Below are positions 6,965 through 17,708 of a stretch of DNA of 19,910 nt, piece after piece. How positions within the stretch are numbered: the stretch's first letter is position 1; every line of letters starts with the position of its first letter. This DNA is from CAZYMF01 sp964648215 (GTDB lineage Bacteria > Desulfobacterota > Binatia > HRBIN30 > JACQVA1): contig CAZYMF010000079.1 of the NCBI GenBank assembly GCA_964648215.1, forward strand, positions 1 through 19,910, in the 5' to 3' direction. A model generated the notes under the pieces. It was not told the DNA's origin. It saw only the letters and a program-made list of their open reading frames with translations, and did no database searches. The position numbers and the translations under genes are program-made.

Positions 6965-8251
6965 ATGTCGCGTCATTTCCGTGCTTTCTGCTGCGCCGTG
7001 CTGTTGGCGTTGCCGGCGACGGCGTTGGCCGCCGGCGGCGGCTTCACGCTGAGCCAAAAGAACGCGGACCGGTACGAGAGCCTGCTGCCCGAGCCGGTGT
7101 ATCGTCGGCTGAAGGCGGGCGAGTACACCTTCCAGGTCGTGCCCGTCGACGAGGCGAGGTTTCGCGCCAACTACACCGACCGCTTCTGGAAGGCGAGCGC
7201 GGCCAACGACGGCAAGTACGACATCGACCCCGACACCGGCGGCTTGAAGGAGAAAGGCGGCAGCGCCCGGCCGACGGCGCTGTTCGGGTTGCCGTTCCCG
7301 CACATCGATCCGGCCGATCCGCTCGCCGGCGCGAAGATCCTGCACAACTACCGCGCCCGCGAGATGCAGGCCGACGGCGCCATTCACCACTTCTCCCTCG
7401 CCGACGTCACCCGCGACGGCCAGGTGCTGCGCTCGGTGCAGCTCTTCCTCTCGTACAAGTTCTACCTCGGCACCACCGGCCCGGCGCCGAAGAAGCTGCC
7501 CGACAACACCGAGTGGCGGCAGCTCGCCGCCGCCACCGAGCCGAAGGACGTCGAAGGCGTGGGCGTGCTCACCTGGCGCTTCAACGACTGGAAGACGTGG
7601 GACCAGGTGTGGGCCTACATGCCGTCGATCCGGCGCGTGCGCCGCGTGCGCTCGGCCACGCGCGGCGACCGCATCCCCGGCTTCGAGGTCTACGGCGACG
7701 ACGCCGACTGCTACGACGGCAAGGTGGAGTACTTCGCCTGGAAGCTGATCGGCACCGGCGAGGTCATCGGCCCGCTCGGCACCGACTCTCCCTACGCGCG
7801 GCCGCTGCGCCGGGAGAAGGGCGGCCGCTGGACGATGGAGGTGCCGTACAACCGCGCCGTCTACGAGACGCCGGGTGCCAAGGGGGCGGGCTGGCTGACG
7901 CTCGGCAACGTCTTCGTTCAACGCCCGGTCTGGATCGTGGAGGGGACACCGCGCGATTGGTACTACGGCATCGGCAAGGTGGTGCTCTACGTCGATCGCG
8001 AGCTGTACCACGCGTACTACAAGATCGGCTACAACAAGGCCGGCGAGCAGTTCCAGACCAACTTCTGCGGCACCGGCTGGGGGCGCAGCGCCGACGGCTC
8101 GTTCGCGGCGCCGTCGCCGTTCCTGATGACCGGCGTCAACGAGCGCGAGAACCGCGGCACGCCGACGGGGCGCTACACGCGCGAGACCTTCGTGCGCGAC
8201 TTCGCGAACAACTGGTTCACGCCCGAGCACCTGAGCAAGCTGAGTGAGTGA
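6965..8251 (+). CDS. DUF1329 family outer-membrane/periplasmic protein
   Basis: A 428-aa protein of the DUF1329 family. ATG 6965 gives a clean Sec signal (hydrophobic 10-22, ATALAA with cleavage near 23); a GTG seven codons earlier (6944) is in frame but spoils the signal less cleanly and has no ribosome site. Matching features are the early KYDIDPDTGG-like segment after about residue 80, TWRFNDWKTWDQVWAYMPSI and RRVRRVRS in the middle, and PRDWYYGIGKVVLYVD toward the end. The family has a LolA/LolB-like fold and is often found with hydrophobic-substrate export or RND transport genes, but no such partner is next to it here. Biochemical role is unknown. Convergent with the small charged protein gene downstream. 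Confidence 0.87.
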   Translation: MSRHFRAFCCAVLLALPATALAAGGGFTLSQKNADRYESLLPEPVYRRLKAGEYTFQVVPVDEARFRANYTDRFWKASAANDGKYDIDPDTGGLKEKGGSARPTALFGLPFPHIDPADPLAGAKILHNYRAREMQADGAIHHFSLADVTRDGQVLRSVQLFLSYKFYLGTTGPAPKKLPDNTEWRQLAAATEPKDVEGVGVLTWRFNDWKTWDQVWAYMPSIRRVRRVRSATRGDRIPGFEVYGDDADCYDGKVEYFAWKLIGTGEVIGPLGTDSPYARPLRREKGGRWTMEVPYNRAVYETPGAKGAGWLTLGNVFVQRPVWIVEGTPRDWYYGIGKVVLYVDRELYHAYYKIGYNKAGEQFQTNFCGTGWGRSADGSFAAPSPFLMTGVNERENRGTPTGRYTRETFVRDFANNWFTPEHLSKLSE

Positions 8252-8294
8252 GGATTTTTCCTAGCGGCGCGCGCGGGCGCCTGGGGAGGGAAAT

Positions 8295-8331
8295 CGAGCC
8301 TGCCTCTCGCTCGCGCAGCAGGCACGGCTCG
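8295..8331. terminator. Bidirectional hairpin between convergent genes
   Basis: cgagcctgcc (8295-8304) pairs with ggca-c-ggctcg (8321-8331) as ten base pairs with one bulged C (8325) around a 16-base loop. It sits midway between the DUF1329 stop (8251) and the end of the 61-aa gene (8413), where a two-way terminator is expected. No T-run flanks it. Confidence 0.4.
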
Positions 8332-8412
8332 CCGGGTGAAGCGGAAGGACTATCGAGACGGGCGGCGTCTCCTTGTTCCGGGACGAATCGACGATGGGCG
8401 AGAAACCAGAGC

Positions 8413-8598
8413 TCAGAGCGATTCCGTGCTCTCGGTCGGCTCGATCTCCTGCAGCTCCTCGCCGTCGCTTTCGCCGTCCCCTTCCTTCTTTGCCTCACGG
8501 CGTTCGGCCTTCTTGCGCATCTTCTCTTCTTGCTTGAGCTTGCGGGCCATCTCTTTGCGGCGCTTCTGGTCACGCTTGAACGTCTTTCCGCCTGCCAT
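8413..8598 (-). CDS. Small highly charged conserved-type protein (61 aa)
   Basis: ATG 8598 follows AAAGGAG with an 8-base gap, a good ribosome site, which supports a real gene despite its size. Residues 5-38 are strongly basic and helix-forming (KTFKRDQKRRKEMARKLKQ and on), while 40-61 are acidic and Ser/Thr-rich (GDGESDGEELQEIEPTEST). No signal peptide or cysteine is present, so it should be cytoplasmic. Similar short Lys/Arg-rich proteins starting MAxGKTFxKRxKE occur in deltaproteobacteria as hypotheticals; nucleic-acid or ribosome binding is plausible but unproven. No partner gene is adjacent: the neighbour on one side is convergent and the other is the end of the beta-helix gene. Confidence 0.72.
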   Translation of the reverse strand: MAGGKTFKRDQKRRKEMARKLKQEEKMRKKAERREAKKEGDGESDGEELQEIEPTESTESL

Positions 8599-8730
8599 GA
8601 GACTTCTCCTTTCCGGTGATTCGAGCGGCCACTTCCTCGCGACCATCTCGTGCGAGCGTGTAGTGTATCGTCGAACCTACCACGGTGATTTGAGCGTGGC
8701 AAATTGCGCCGTTGCCGGCGGCGGGGCCGT

Positions 8731-10470
8731 TCAAGGCAGGCTGAGCCGGCGGGCGGCGTTACCGCGCAGAGCGCTCGATGCCGAAGCACGATGGGCACCC
8801 GTGGTAATGTCCAGACTCAGCACGCCGTCCGAGGCGCGCCAGGTGTCGACGTGGCGTGCGCGCAGCGACAGGCTGTAGCCGCCTTGTCGCTCGATCAGCG
8901 TCAGTCGCAGGCCCTCGCCGTCGGCGCCGCGCGCCACCGCGCGGTACACACCCGGCGAGCCACGGCTGGCCTTCATCTGCCCGGCGGCGACCTCGAGATG
9001 GGCAATGGTGCCAAGCGCCCCCCGCAGGCTCACGTCGAACGCCTCGGTCTGCGGCCGAAAGTCACCGCCGCCCGGCGAGTCGATGTCGGCCCACAGCCAG
9101 ACGCGGCCCCGCCCGCTGGCCTCGGACCGCAGCAGCGCCCGGCGCACGACCAACCCGGAGACTTCCAGCTGACGCTCCATGGCGCCGCGGTCGTAGCCCG
9201 CACCCGAGGGGCGCAAATTGCCGTCATGGTCGACCGGCGGAGCGCCGTCGTTCCCGGCCTGGTCCACCACCGCGCTCGCCGCCGCCGGCCGGCTGCTGGC
9301 GGCATCGAGTCCGGCATCGCGCGCCACGGTTCCAACTCCCTGGCCGCTCGCCTCCTGCCAGGCGCCGGCGTTGATGTCGTCACCGGAGAAGAGCACCTCA
9401 CCGGTCGCCGTCTCCTGCACGATCAACCGTTCGCGCAGCTGGGGGCGGAAGAGCACGTTGCGTGTCTCGATCAGTGTCACGCCGGAGCGGTACACCAGCG
9501 CCTTGGCCGGACCACTGATGACGCTGTCGCTGAGCACCAGCGTGTAGCCGGCCCCGAGCGCGCGCACGCCCAGGTCGTTGTCGATCAAGGTGCTGAAGGC
9601 GAGCGTGATCTGCGATCCCGCCGTGCCGGCGACGTTGATACCGGTGCGATTGCCCTCGACCAGGGCGTTCTCGACGTAGGAGTTTCCGCCCAGCTTGAGG
9701 CCCGAGCATTGGTTGCGTTGGCTGGTGATGCGCAGCAGGGTGACGTTGGCGGCCTTCAGGTCGAAGCCGTCCTCGGAGTTGCCGATCGCGCTGGAGTTCT
9801 CGAACAGGATGTCATGGCAGGTACTGTCCGCGTTGAACCCGTCGGAGTCGCCGTCGCAACCCTCTCCGTCGTCGTTGCCCTCGCTGCGACTGTCGATGAT
9901 CTGCACGTCGTGCGTCCCGGCGCACAGCCGTACTCCGGTGCGGAAGTTGTTCCGCAGCACCGTGTCGCGAATGACGACGTTGTAGGCGCCGCCGACCCAG
10001 ATGCCCGTGTGGTTGTCGTGGATGTTCATTCCCGAAAGCTCGATGTCGTGCGCCTGGCTGCGCACGAAGACGGTCTCGTCGAAGCCGCCCCGCAGCTCGA
10101 AGCCCTGCAAACGCAGGTAGGCGACGCCGCCGGACAGATCGAAGGCCGAGAGGCTCTCGTCGGGGCTGGGGCTCTCCAGCACCGCTCCCGGCAACCCGCG
10201 GATCGTCAGCGGGAGCGCGGCGGTCCCCGAACGCTTCAGCACCACCGCCTCGCGGTAGATGCCGGGGCTGACCACCAGCGTGTCGCCCGCCGCCAGGCGG
10301 CTCGCGGCGTAGCTGATCGTCCGCCACGGCTCGGCAACGCTGCCGGCCGCCTGATCGATCCCGCCCGGCGCGACGTAGTAGGTCGCGGCGCTCGCCAAGA
10401 ACGGCGATGCAAGCAACAGAAGTGTTCCCAGCACCAGGGTAGAAAGCGTCGCGTGCACCTGTCGGACCAT
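8731..10470 (-). CDS. Secreted right-handed beta-helix protein (DUF1565/pectate-lyase-like fold)
   Basis: A 579-aa exported protein. ATG 10470 is preceded by GGGAGGG; the signal peptide runs to about Ala29 (ASPFLASA). The mature start TYYVAPGGIDQAAGS, then PWRTISYAA, AAGDTLVVSPGIYREAV is the usual N-terminal cap of DUF1565/parallel beta-helix proteins, followed by repeated coils with Asn/Asp/Gly turns (NIHDNHTGIWVGG, SAIGNSEDGFDLKAANV, ALVEGNRTGINVAG). The coil at about residue 210 contains CDGDSDGFN, which resembles a metal site. After about residue 430 a separate beta-rich C-terminal region of about 130 aa starts near VVRRALLRSE. Such proteins bind or cleave surface polysaccharides; no catalytic residues can be named, so enzymatic activity is uncertain. 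It stands alone, with a long structured leader. Confidence 0.85.
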   Translation of the reverse strand: MVRQVHATLSTLVLGTLLLLASPFLASAATYYVAPGGIDQAAGSVAEPWRTISYAASRLAAGDTLVVSPGIYREAVVLKRSGTAALPLTIRGLPGAVLESPSPDESLSAFDLSGGVAYLRLQGFELRGGFDETVFVRSQAHDIELSGMNIHDNHTGIWVGGAYNVVIRDTVLRNNFRTGVRLCAGTHDVQIIDSRSEGNDDGEGCDGDSDGFNADSTCHDILFENSSAIGNSEDGFDLKAANVTLLRITSQRNQCSGLKLGGNSYVENALVEGNRTGINVAGTAGSQITLAFSTLIDNDLGVRALGAGYTLVLSDSVISGPAKALVYRSGVTLIETRNVLFRPQLRERLIVQETATGEVLFSGDDINAGAWQEASGQGVGTVARDAGLDAASSRPAAASAVVDQAGNDGAPPVDHDGNLRPSGAGYDRGAMERQLEVSGLVVRRALLRSEASGRGRVWLWADIDSPGGGDFRPQTEAFDVSLRGALGTIAHLEVAAGQMKASRGSPGVYRAVARGADGEGLRLTLIERQGGYSLSLRARHVDTWRASDGVLSLDITTGAHRASASSALRGNAARRLSLP

Positions 10471-10885
10471 GAGCCCTCCCGGAGGACACAAAGGCCGTCA
10501 CCCGCCGTGCACGGGGACGGCCTTTGTCGCGCCCATCATTCAAGGCGCCGGTCTTCACCGCGGTCGCGCCCGAGCGCCGGATTGCAACTCACTAGTCAGC
10601 AACCGACATGCCGAGCCTTCGAAGCGAGGGCTGACAGCGCTGGCTCCGGCAGCGAGCGAGGGGGGCGGCGTTGAACGGTTGCCTATTCAATGTACTCCGT
10701 CGAAGCAGACACGCGTGATGGGTCAAATGATGTGCAGCCGGATGGTCTGTAACGTAATAGGCGCAGAGCACATCACGTCGCTCTCGCAGGCAGACCGACG
10801 CGAGCGCGCTCCTGCTGCTTTGCGGGCGGATTTGTGGCACCGTGCGCGAGGTGTCAGGTGAAGCCGAGAGAGGAGGGCCGAGGTA
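10471..10885. other. 415-bp gene-free region between divergent genes
   Basis: This is the only gene-free stretch over 300 bp. It holds the leader hairpin of the beta-helix gene (10488-10527), then GC-rich filler to about 10670, then an AT-richer patch at about 10680-10780 that probably carries the promoter(s). Within the patch TGATGTGC (10728-10735) and GCACATCA (10768-10775) form an inverted repeat with a 32-bp spacer, a possible operator. Overlapping open frames here (for example 10592-10840 minus) lack a ribosome site and look spurious. No tRNA or known riboswitch was recognised. Confidence 0.6.
10488..10527 (-). promoter_or_regulatory. Strong leader hairpin upstream of the beta-helix gene
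   Basis: acaaaggccgtc (10488-10499) and gacggcctttgt (10516-10527) are perfect 12-bp reverse complements; cccg/cggg inside adds four pairs after a bulged A. On minus the structure ends 17 bases before the ATG at 10470, and the ribosome site itself lies in a small palindrome (10475-10485). It could be a leader control element, an mRNA stabiliser or a two-way terminator blocking transcription into the gene. Confidence 0.5.
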
Positions 10886-11644
10886 ATGAAGCGACGGAAA
10901 CCAAGTGAGGCAGGACGGCGCCGGCGCTCGGCGGCTTTCCTACTGGCTGTCGGGCTGCTGCTGCCGGCGGCGGCGCGCCCGGCCGGCGCCAGCGATCTCA
11001 CCATCGTCTCCAAGCGCGTGCACATCGGCCTGCTCGCCACCAAGTACCCGCCGGAGACCTACACCACCTACCTGACCCCGCGATCCGTCATCGTCGACTC
11101 GTCCCGGCAGCGCACCATCGTCGACCTCGACCACGACACCGCCACCCTGATCGACAAGTCCGCCGAGACCTACAGCGTGATCTCCCTGAAGGACCTCACG
11201 CGCAAGGCGGCGGAGGCCGATCGCTCCGGCTCCGGCGCCCACCAGCTGGTCACCGGGCAGCTACGTCGGGTCGAGATCAAGCCGACGCAGGAAACGACGA
11301 CCCTCGTCGGACACAAGGCGAAGAAGTACGTCATGACCCGCGGCGCCGCCACCACCGACATCTGGGTGACCGAGGACTTCTCCGTACCCGAGCCGTTGCG
11401 GCCGTGGATGGACCTCGGTGCGGTGCTCGCCCCCGCCGGCGCGGCGCTGGTGGACAAGCTGTCGGAGCTGAAGGGCGTGCAGCTGAAGAGCGAGAGCTGG
11501 GCCTTGCTGGGCACGCAGAAACAGGGCCTGAGCGACGAGGTCACCGCGCTGCGCCAGGAGCCACCGCCCCAGGCGATGACCGCGATCCCGGCCGGCTTCC
11601 GCAAGGTGCCGTGGCCCGGGCTGCAGGACGAGCCGGGCTCCTGA
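10886..11644 (+). CDS. Exported LolA-like/DUF4412-like protein
   Basis: A 252-aa protein with AGGAGG nine bases before ATG 10886. A very basic start (MKRRKPSEAGRRRR) leads into a hydrophobic stretch (16-30) and cleavage near AGAS (36), so it is exported and not a lipoprotein. The mature part alternates strands: SVIVDSSRQRTIVDLDHDTATLIDKSAETY followed by VISLKDL matches the pattern 'report of the residue, then link to a bound tag' seen in DUF4412/LolA-like domains. GHKAKKYVM and TDIWVTEDF also fit. Role unknown: probably binds a hydrophobic ligand or stabilises an envelope lipoprotein, by fold analogy only. It is followed 52 bp later by asnS, but it is not clearly in that operon. Confidence 0.7.
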   Translation: MKRRKPSEAGRRRRSAAFLLAVGLLLPAAARPAGASDLTIVSKRVHIGLLATKYPPETYTTYLTPRSVIVDSSRQRTIVDLDHDTATLIDKSAETYSVISLKDLTRKAAEADRSGSGAHQLVTGQLRRVEIKPTQETTTLVGHKAKKYVMTRGAATTDIWVTEDFSVPEPLRPWMDLGAVLAPAGAALVDKLSELKGVQLKSESWALLGTQKQGLSDEVTALRQEPPPQAMTAIPAGFRKVPWPGLQDEPGS

Positions 11645-11696
11645 GCCGCCGCGTTGGGTTGACCAGACGGCTGTGGTACTGCTCGAGAGCTTGCCG

Positions 11697-12989
11697 ATGA
11701 ATCGTGTCTACATCGAGGACGTCGCCGGGCACGCGGGCGCCGAGGTCACGCTCGCGGGCTGGCTCTACAACAAGCGCTCCAGCGGGAAGCTGCATTTCCT
11801 GCAGGTGCGCGACGGCACCGGCATCCTGCAGTGCGTCGTCTTCAAGAACGACGTGCCCGCCGAGCAGTTCGAGCTCGCCGAGCACATGAGCCAGGAGTCT
11901 TCCCTGATGGTCACCGGCAGCGTGCGCGCCGACGCCCGCGCCCCGCTCGGCTACGAGCTCAGCGTGCGCGAGCTGCGGCTGGTGCACGCCGCGCAGGACT
12001 ATCCCATCACGCCCAAGGAGCACGGCGTCGCCTTCCTGCTCGATCACCGCCATCTCTGGCTGCGCTCGGCGCGCCAGCACGCCATCCTGCGCGTGCGCGG
12101 CGAGATCGTGCGCGCCTGCCGCGACTACTTCGACGGCCGCGGCTTCACCCTGGTCGACGCCCCCATCTTCACCCCCGCCGCCTGCGAGGGCACGACGACT
12201 CTCTTCGAGACCGACTACTTCGATCGCAAGGCCTATCTGACCCAGAGCGGCCAGCTGTACATGGAAGCCGGGGCCATGGCCTTCGGCAAGGTCTACTGCT
12301 TCGGCCCCACCTTCCGCGCCGAGAAGTCGAAGACCCGCCGCCACCTGACCGAGTTCTGGATGATCGAGCCCGAGGTCGCCTACTTGGATCTGGCCGGCGA
12401 CATGGACCTCGCCGAGGACTTCGTCGAGTACATCGTCCAGCGCGTCCTCACCAATCGCAGGCGCGAGCTGGAGACCCTCGAGCGCGATCTCGCCCCCCTC
12501 GAGCGGGTCCGCAAGCCCTTCCCGCGCATCACCTACGGCGAGGCGATCGAGATCCTCAAGCAGAAGGGCTTTCCCGTCGACTGGGGCGCGGACTTCGGCG
12601 GCGACGAGGAGACCGCGCTGGCCTCGGCCTTCGATCGCCCGGTGCTGGTGCACCGCTACCCGACGGAGAGCAAGGCGTTCTACATGAAAGCCGACCCCGA
12701 GGAGGCGCGCGTGGCGCTGTGCGTCGACGTGCTCGCCCCCGAAGGCTACGGCGAGATCATCGGCGGCGGCCAACGCGAGGACGACCTCGACGTCCTCACT
12801 CGCAAGATCGAGGAGCACGGATTGCCCATGGACGCGTTCAGTTGGTACCTCGACCTGCGCCGCTACGGCTCGGTGCCTCACGCCGGCTTCGGCATGGGCG
12901 TCGAACGGGCGGTGGCCTGGATCTGCGGCCTGCACCACGTGCGCGAGACGATCCCGTTTCCGCGCCTGCTCGAGAGGCTGCGGCCATGA
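11697..12989 (+). CDS. asnS: Asparagine--tRNA ligase
   Basis: A 430-aa class IIb aminoacyl-tRNA synthetase that charges tRNA-Asn directly, so this organism need not rely only on the GatCAB route. ATG 11697 is chosen (GAGAG seven bases upstream); a GTG eight codons earlier is in frame. The N-terminal OB fold (about 17-103) binds the anticodon (AGWLYNKRSSGKLHFLQVRD). The catalytic core shows GRGFTLVDAPIFTP, motif 2 with FGPTFRAEKSKTRRHL (202-217) and EFWMIEPE (219-226), and motif 3 GFGMGVER (397-404). The length and the EKSKTRRHL form match the short Bacillus-type AsnRS rather than the 466-aa enterobacterial form. Its stop overlaps the next start by ATGA, making it first gene of an asnS-lipoprotein-selA-selB unit. 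Confidence 0.95.
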   Translation: MNRVYIEDVAGHAGAEVTLAGWLYNKRSSGKLHFLQVRDGTGILQCVVFKNDVPAEQFELAEHMSQESSLMVTGSVRADARAPLGYELSVRELRLVHAAQDYPITPKEHGVAFLLDHRHLWLRSARQHAILRVRGEIVRACRDYFDGRGFTLVDAPIFTPAACEGTTTLFETDYFDRKAYLTQSGQLYMEAGAMAFGKVYCFGPTFRAEKSKTRRHLTEFWMIEPEVAYLDLAGDMDLAEDFVEYIVQRVLTNRRRELETLERDLAPLERVRKPFPRITYGEAIEILKQKGFPVDWGADFGGDEETALASAFDRPVLVHRYPTESKAFYMKADPEEARVALCVDVLAPEGYGEIIGGGQREDDLDVLTRKIEEHGLPMDAFSWYLDLRRYGSVPHAGFGMGVERAVAWICGLHHVRETIPFPRLLERLRP

Positions 12990-13633
12990 AGCGCGCCGGT
13001 CTGGTCCTCCTCGCCGCCCTGCTGGCGGCCTGCGGCCGATCGCAGTCGCCGGCGCCCGCGGCGACGCCGACGCCCGCGGCGGCGGCCCCGATCCCCGCCG
13101 CGCCAGAGCCGGCGCAGTCGCCGGAGGCGCGCGAGCCGCTGCCGCGAAGCGTCGCCGGGCTCGTGCTGGATGCTCCGGTCGCCGAGGTCGAGAAGACCCT
13201 CGGCGCGCTCGACTGTCACCAGAACCCGCACGGCTTCCGCGTCTGCGCGCCGAAGACGCCTCCGGCCGATGCGCCGCCGAAGCTCGAGGTCTACCTGGTG
13301 CACGACCACGTGGTCTCCCTGGCCTACGAGAGCGATATCGGCGCCAACGTCTGGGATTTCCTCAGCGGCCTCATCAAGCGCTACGGCCCGCCGAGCCTGA
13401 ACGGGGTCAACGAGAAGGACGGGCAGGGACGCACGCACGAGATCTACGGTTGGAAGGACGAGCATACGCTCTACTCCGTGCGCTTCATCTGGGTCGGCGA
13501 GGGCAGCGAGCGCAAGCTGAGCACCACGGCGATCACCCTGTGGGACCGGCAGGCGTACAAGGACTGGGAAGCCGAGTCCAAGCGCCAGAAAACTCCCACG
13601 CCGGCCGGGCCCACCGTCGGCGAGCGGACCTGA
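12986..13633 (+). CDS. Uncharacterised lipoprotein inside the asnS-selAB unit
   Basis: A 215-aa protein with lipobox LAAC (Cys16), then a Pro/Ala-rich linker (about 20-50, SPAPAATPTPAAAAP) and a compact C-terminal domain from about 54. That domain starts with RSVAGLVLDAPVAEVEKTLG, the 'GLxLGxPxxEVxxxLG' pattern seen in small envelope domains, and contains Cys77 and Cys87, which may form a disulfide. I do not recognise a named family. The ATG overlaps the asnS stop (ATGA), with GAGAGG eight bases upstream, and its stop is 7 bp before selA. The coupling suggests co-expression with the translation genes; the reason for an envelope lipoprotein there is unclear. Confidence 0.85.
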   Translation: MKRAGLVLLAALLAACGRSQSPAPAATPTPAAAAPIPAAPEPAQSPEAREPLPRSVAGLVLDAPVAEVEKTLGALDCHQNPHGFRVCAPKTPPADAPPKLEVYLVHDHVVSLAYESDIGANVWDFLSGLIKRYGPPSLNGVNEKDGQGRTHEIYGWKDEHTLYSVRFIWVGEGSERKLSTTAITLWDRQAYKDWEAESKRQKTPTPAGPTVGERT

Positions 13634-13640
13634 GACGGGC

Positions 13641-16930
<3,290 letters not shown>

Positions 16931-16977
16931 GGGCAGTCGAGAGCTCGGCCTATTGGGAGAGACCGAGAACCGTATCC

Positions 16978-17013
16978 CCGGGGCGGCAAACCCATCCGGA
17001 GGCAACCGCCCGG
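16978..17013 (+). terminator. Imperfect stem after selB
   Basis: gggcgg (16981-16986) pairs with ccgccc (17006-17011), plus two outer C-G pairs after a bulged G. The loop is 19 bases, and the A-run at 17034 onward lies well downstream. Weak candidate for the 3' end of the asnS-selB unit. Confidence 0.25.
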
Positions 17014-17034
17014 CTATCAACTATCGACCATCGA
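17014..17034. repeat. Three tandem degenerate heptamers
   Basis: ctatcaa, ctatcga and ccatcga lie head to tail, followed by an A-run. Just 21 bp, in the gap before the GNAT gene; may be low-complexity sequence only. Confidence 0.3.
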
Positions 17035-17082
17035 AAAAATTCAGGGCTTGACCACGCATCCGCCGCGGGCGAACCTGCCTCA

Positions 17083-17676
17083 ATGGGTAACGTCCCCGAG
17101 CTGCGCACGCCGCGTCTCCTCCTGCGCGGCTGGCGCGAGGATGACCTCGAGCCGTTTGCGCGGCTCAACGCCGACCCGCGGGTGATGGAGCACTTTCCCG
17201 CACCGCTCACCCATGAGGAGAGCGACACCCTGGTCGCCCGCATCGGCGCCCACTTCGAGCGCCACGGCTTCGGCCTGTGGGCGGTGGAGGTTCCGGGCAT
17301 CGCACCGCTGATCGGCTTCGTCGGCCTCGCCGTGCCCGGCTTCGAGGCCGCCTTCACCCCGTGCGTCGAGATCGGCTGGCGCCTGGCGCGCGAGCACTGG
17401 GGGCGCGGCTACGCCACCGAGGGGGCGCGCGCCGCGCTCGGCTTCGGCTTCGAGCAGGTCGGGCTGACCGAGGTGGTGTCCTTCACCGTCACCGCCAACC
17501 AGCCCTCGCGCCGGGTGATGGAGCGCCTGGGCATGCGGCACGAGGCGGCCGACGACTTCGACCATCCCGGCCTGCCGGCCGGTCACCCGCTGCGCCGGCA
17601 CGTACTCTACCGTCTCGACCACGCCGCGTGGCGACGCCAGGCCGGGTTGATTGACAAAGCCCCGGTGTCACCGTAA
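17083..17676 (+). CDS. GNAT family N-acetyltransferase (RimJ/RimL-like)
   Basis: A 197-aa acetyltransferase using acetyl-CoA. It starts with the RimJ/RimL-type ELRTPRLLLRGWREDDLEPF (residues 6-25); the acetyl-CoA pyrophosphate loop is HWGRGYATEGA (105-115), followed by VTANQPSRRVMERLGM (136-151), the usual family pattern that contacts CoA. ATG 17083 is the only sensible start although the ribosome site is weak; the frame is open further upstream. Substrate could be a protein N-terminus, an amino group of a small molecule or an antibiotic; the sequence does not decide. The gap before it (152 bp) separates it from selB, so it is probably transcribed independently. Confidence 0.88.
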   Translation: MGNVPELRTPRLLLRGWREDDLEPFARLNADPRVMEHFPAPLTHEESDTLVARIGAHFERHGFGLWAVEVPGIAPLIGFVGLAVPGFEAAFTPCVEIGWRLAREHWGRGYATEGARAALGFGFEQVGLTEVVSFTVTANQPSRRVMERLGMRHEAADDFDHPGLPAGHPLRRHVLYRLDHAAWRRQAGLIDKAPVSP

Positions 17677-17708
17677 CCGATGGGACGAGAGGGCTTAGGG
17701 GGACGATC

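Noticed and set aside
3672..8247. Long plus-strand frames antisense to the barrel, RmlA and SppA genes and in another frame over the DUF1329 gene
   Set aside because: Low-complexity translations, no ribosome sites, overlapping genes with clear family motifs.
10592..10840. Small minus-strand frame of 82 codons (and plus-strand frame 10469-10861) in the large gap
   Set aside because: No ribosome site, unusual composition for the window and no recognisable motif; treated as non-coding.
16975..17035. GGCAAACC-type sequence resembling the start of a c-di-GMP-I riboswitch
   Set aside because: The second conserved block (GACGCAAAGCC) and the needed paired elements are not present; most likely coincidence.
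16931..17082. Possible tRNA-Sec (selC) next to selB
   Set aside because: No cloverleaf, no long extra arm and no CCA end found on either strand.
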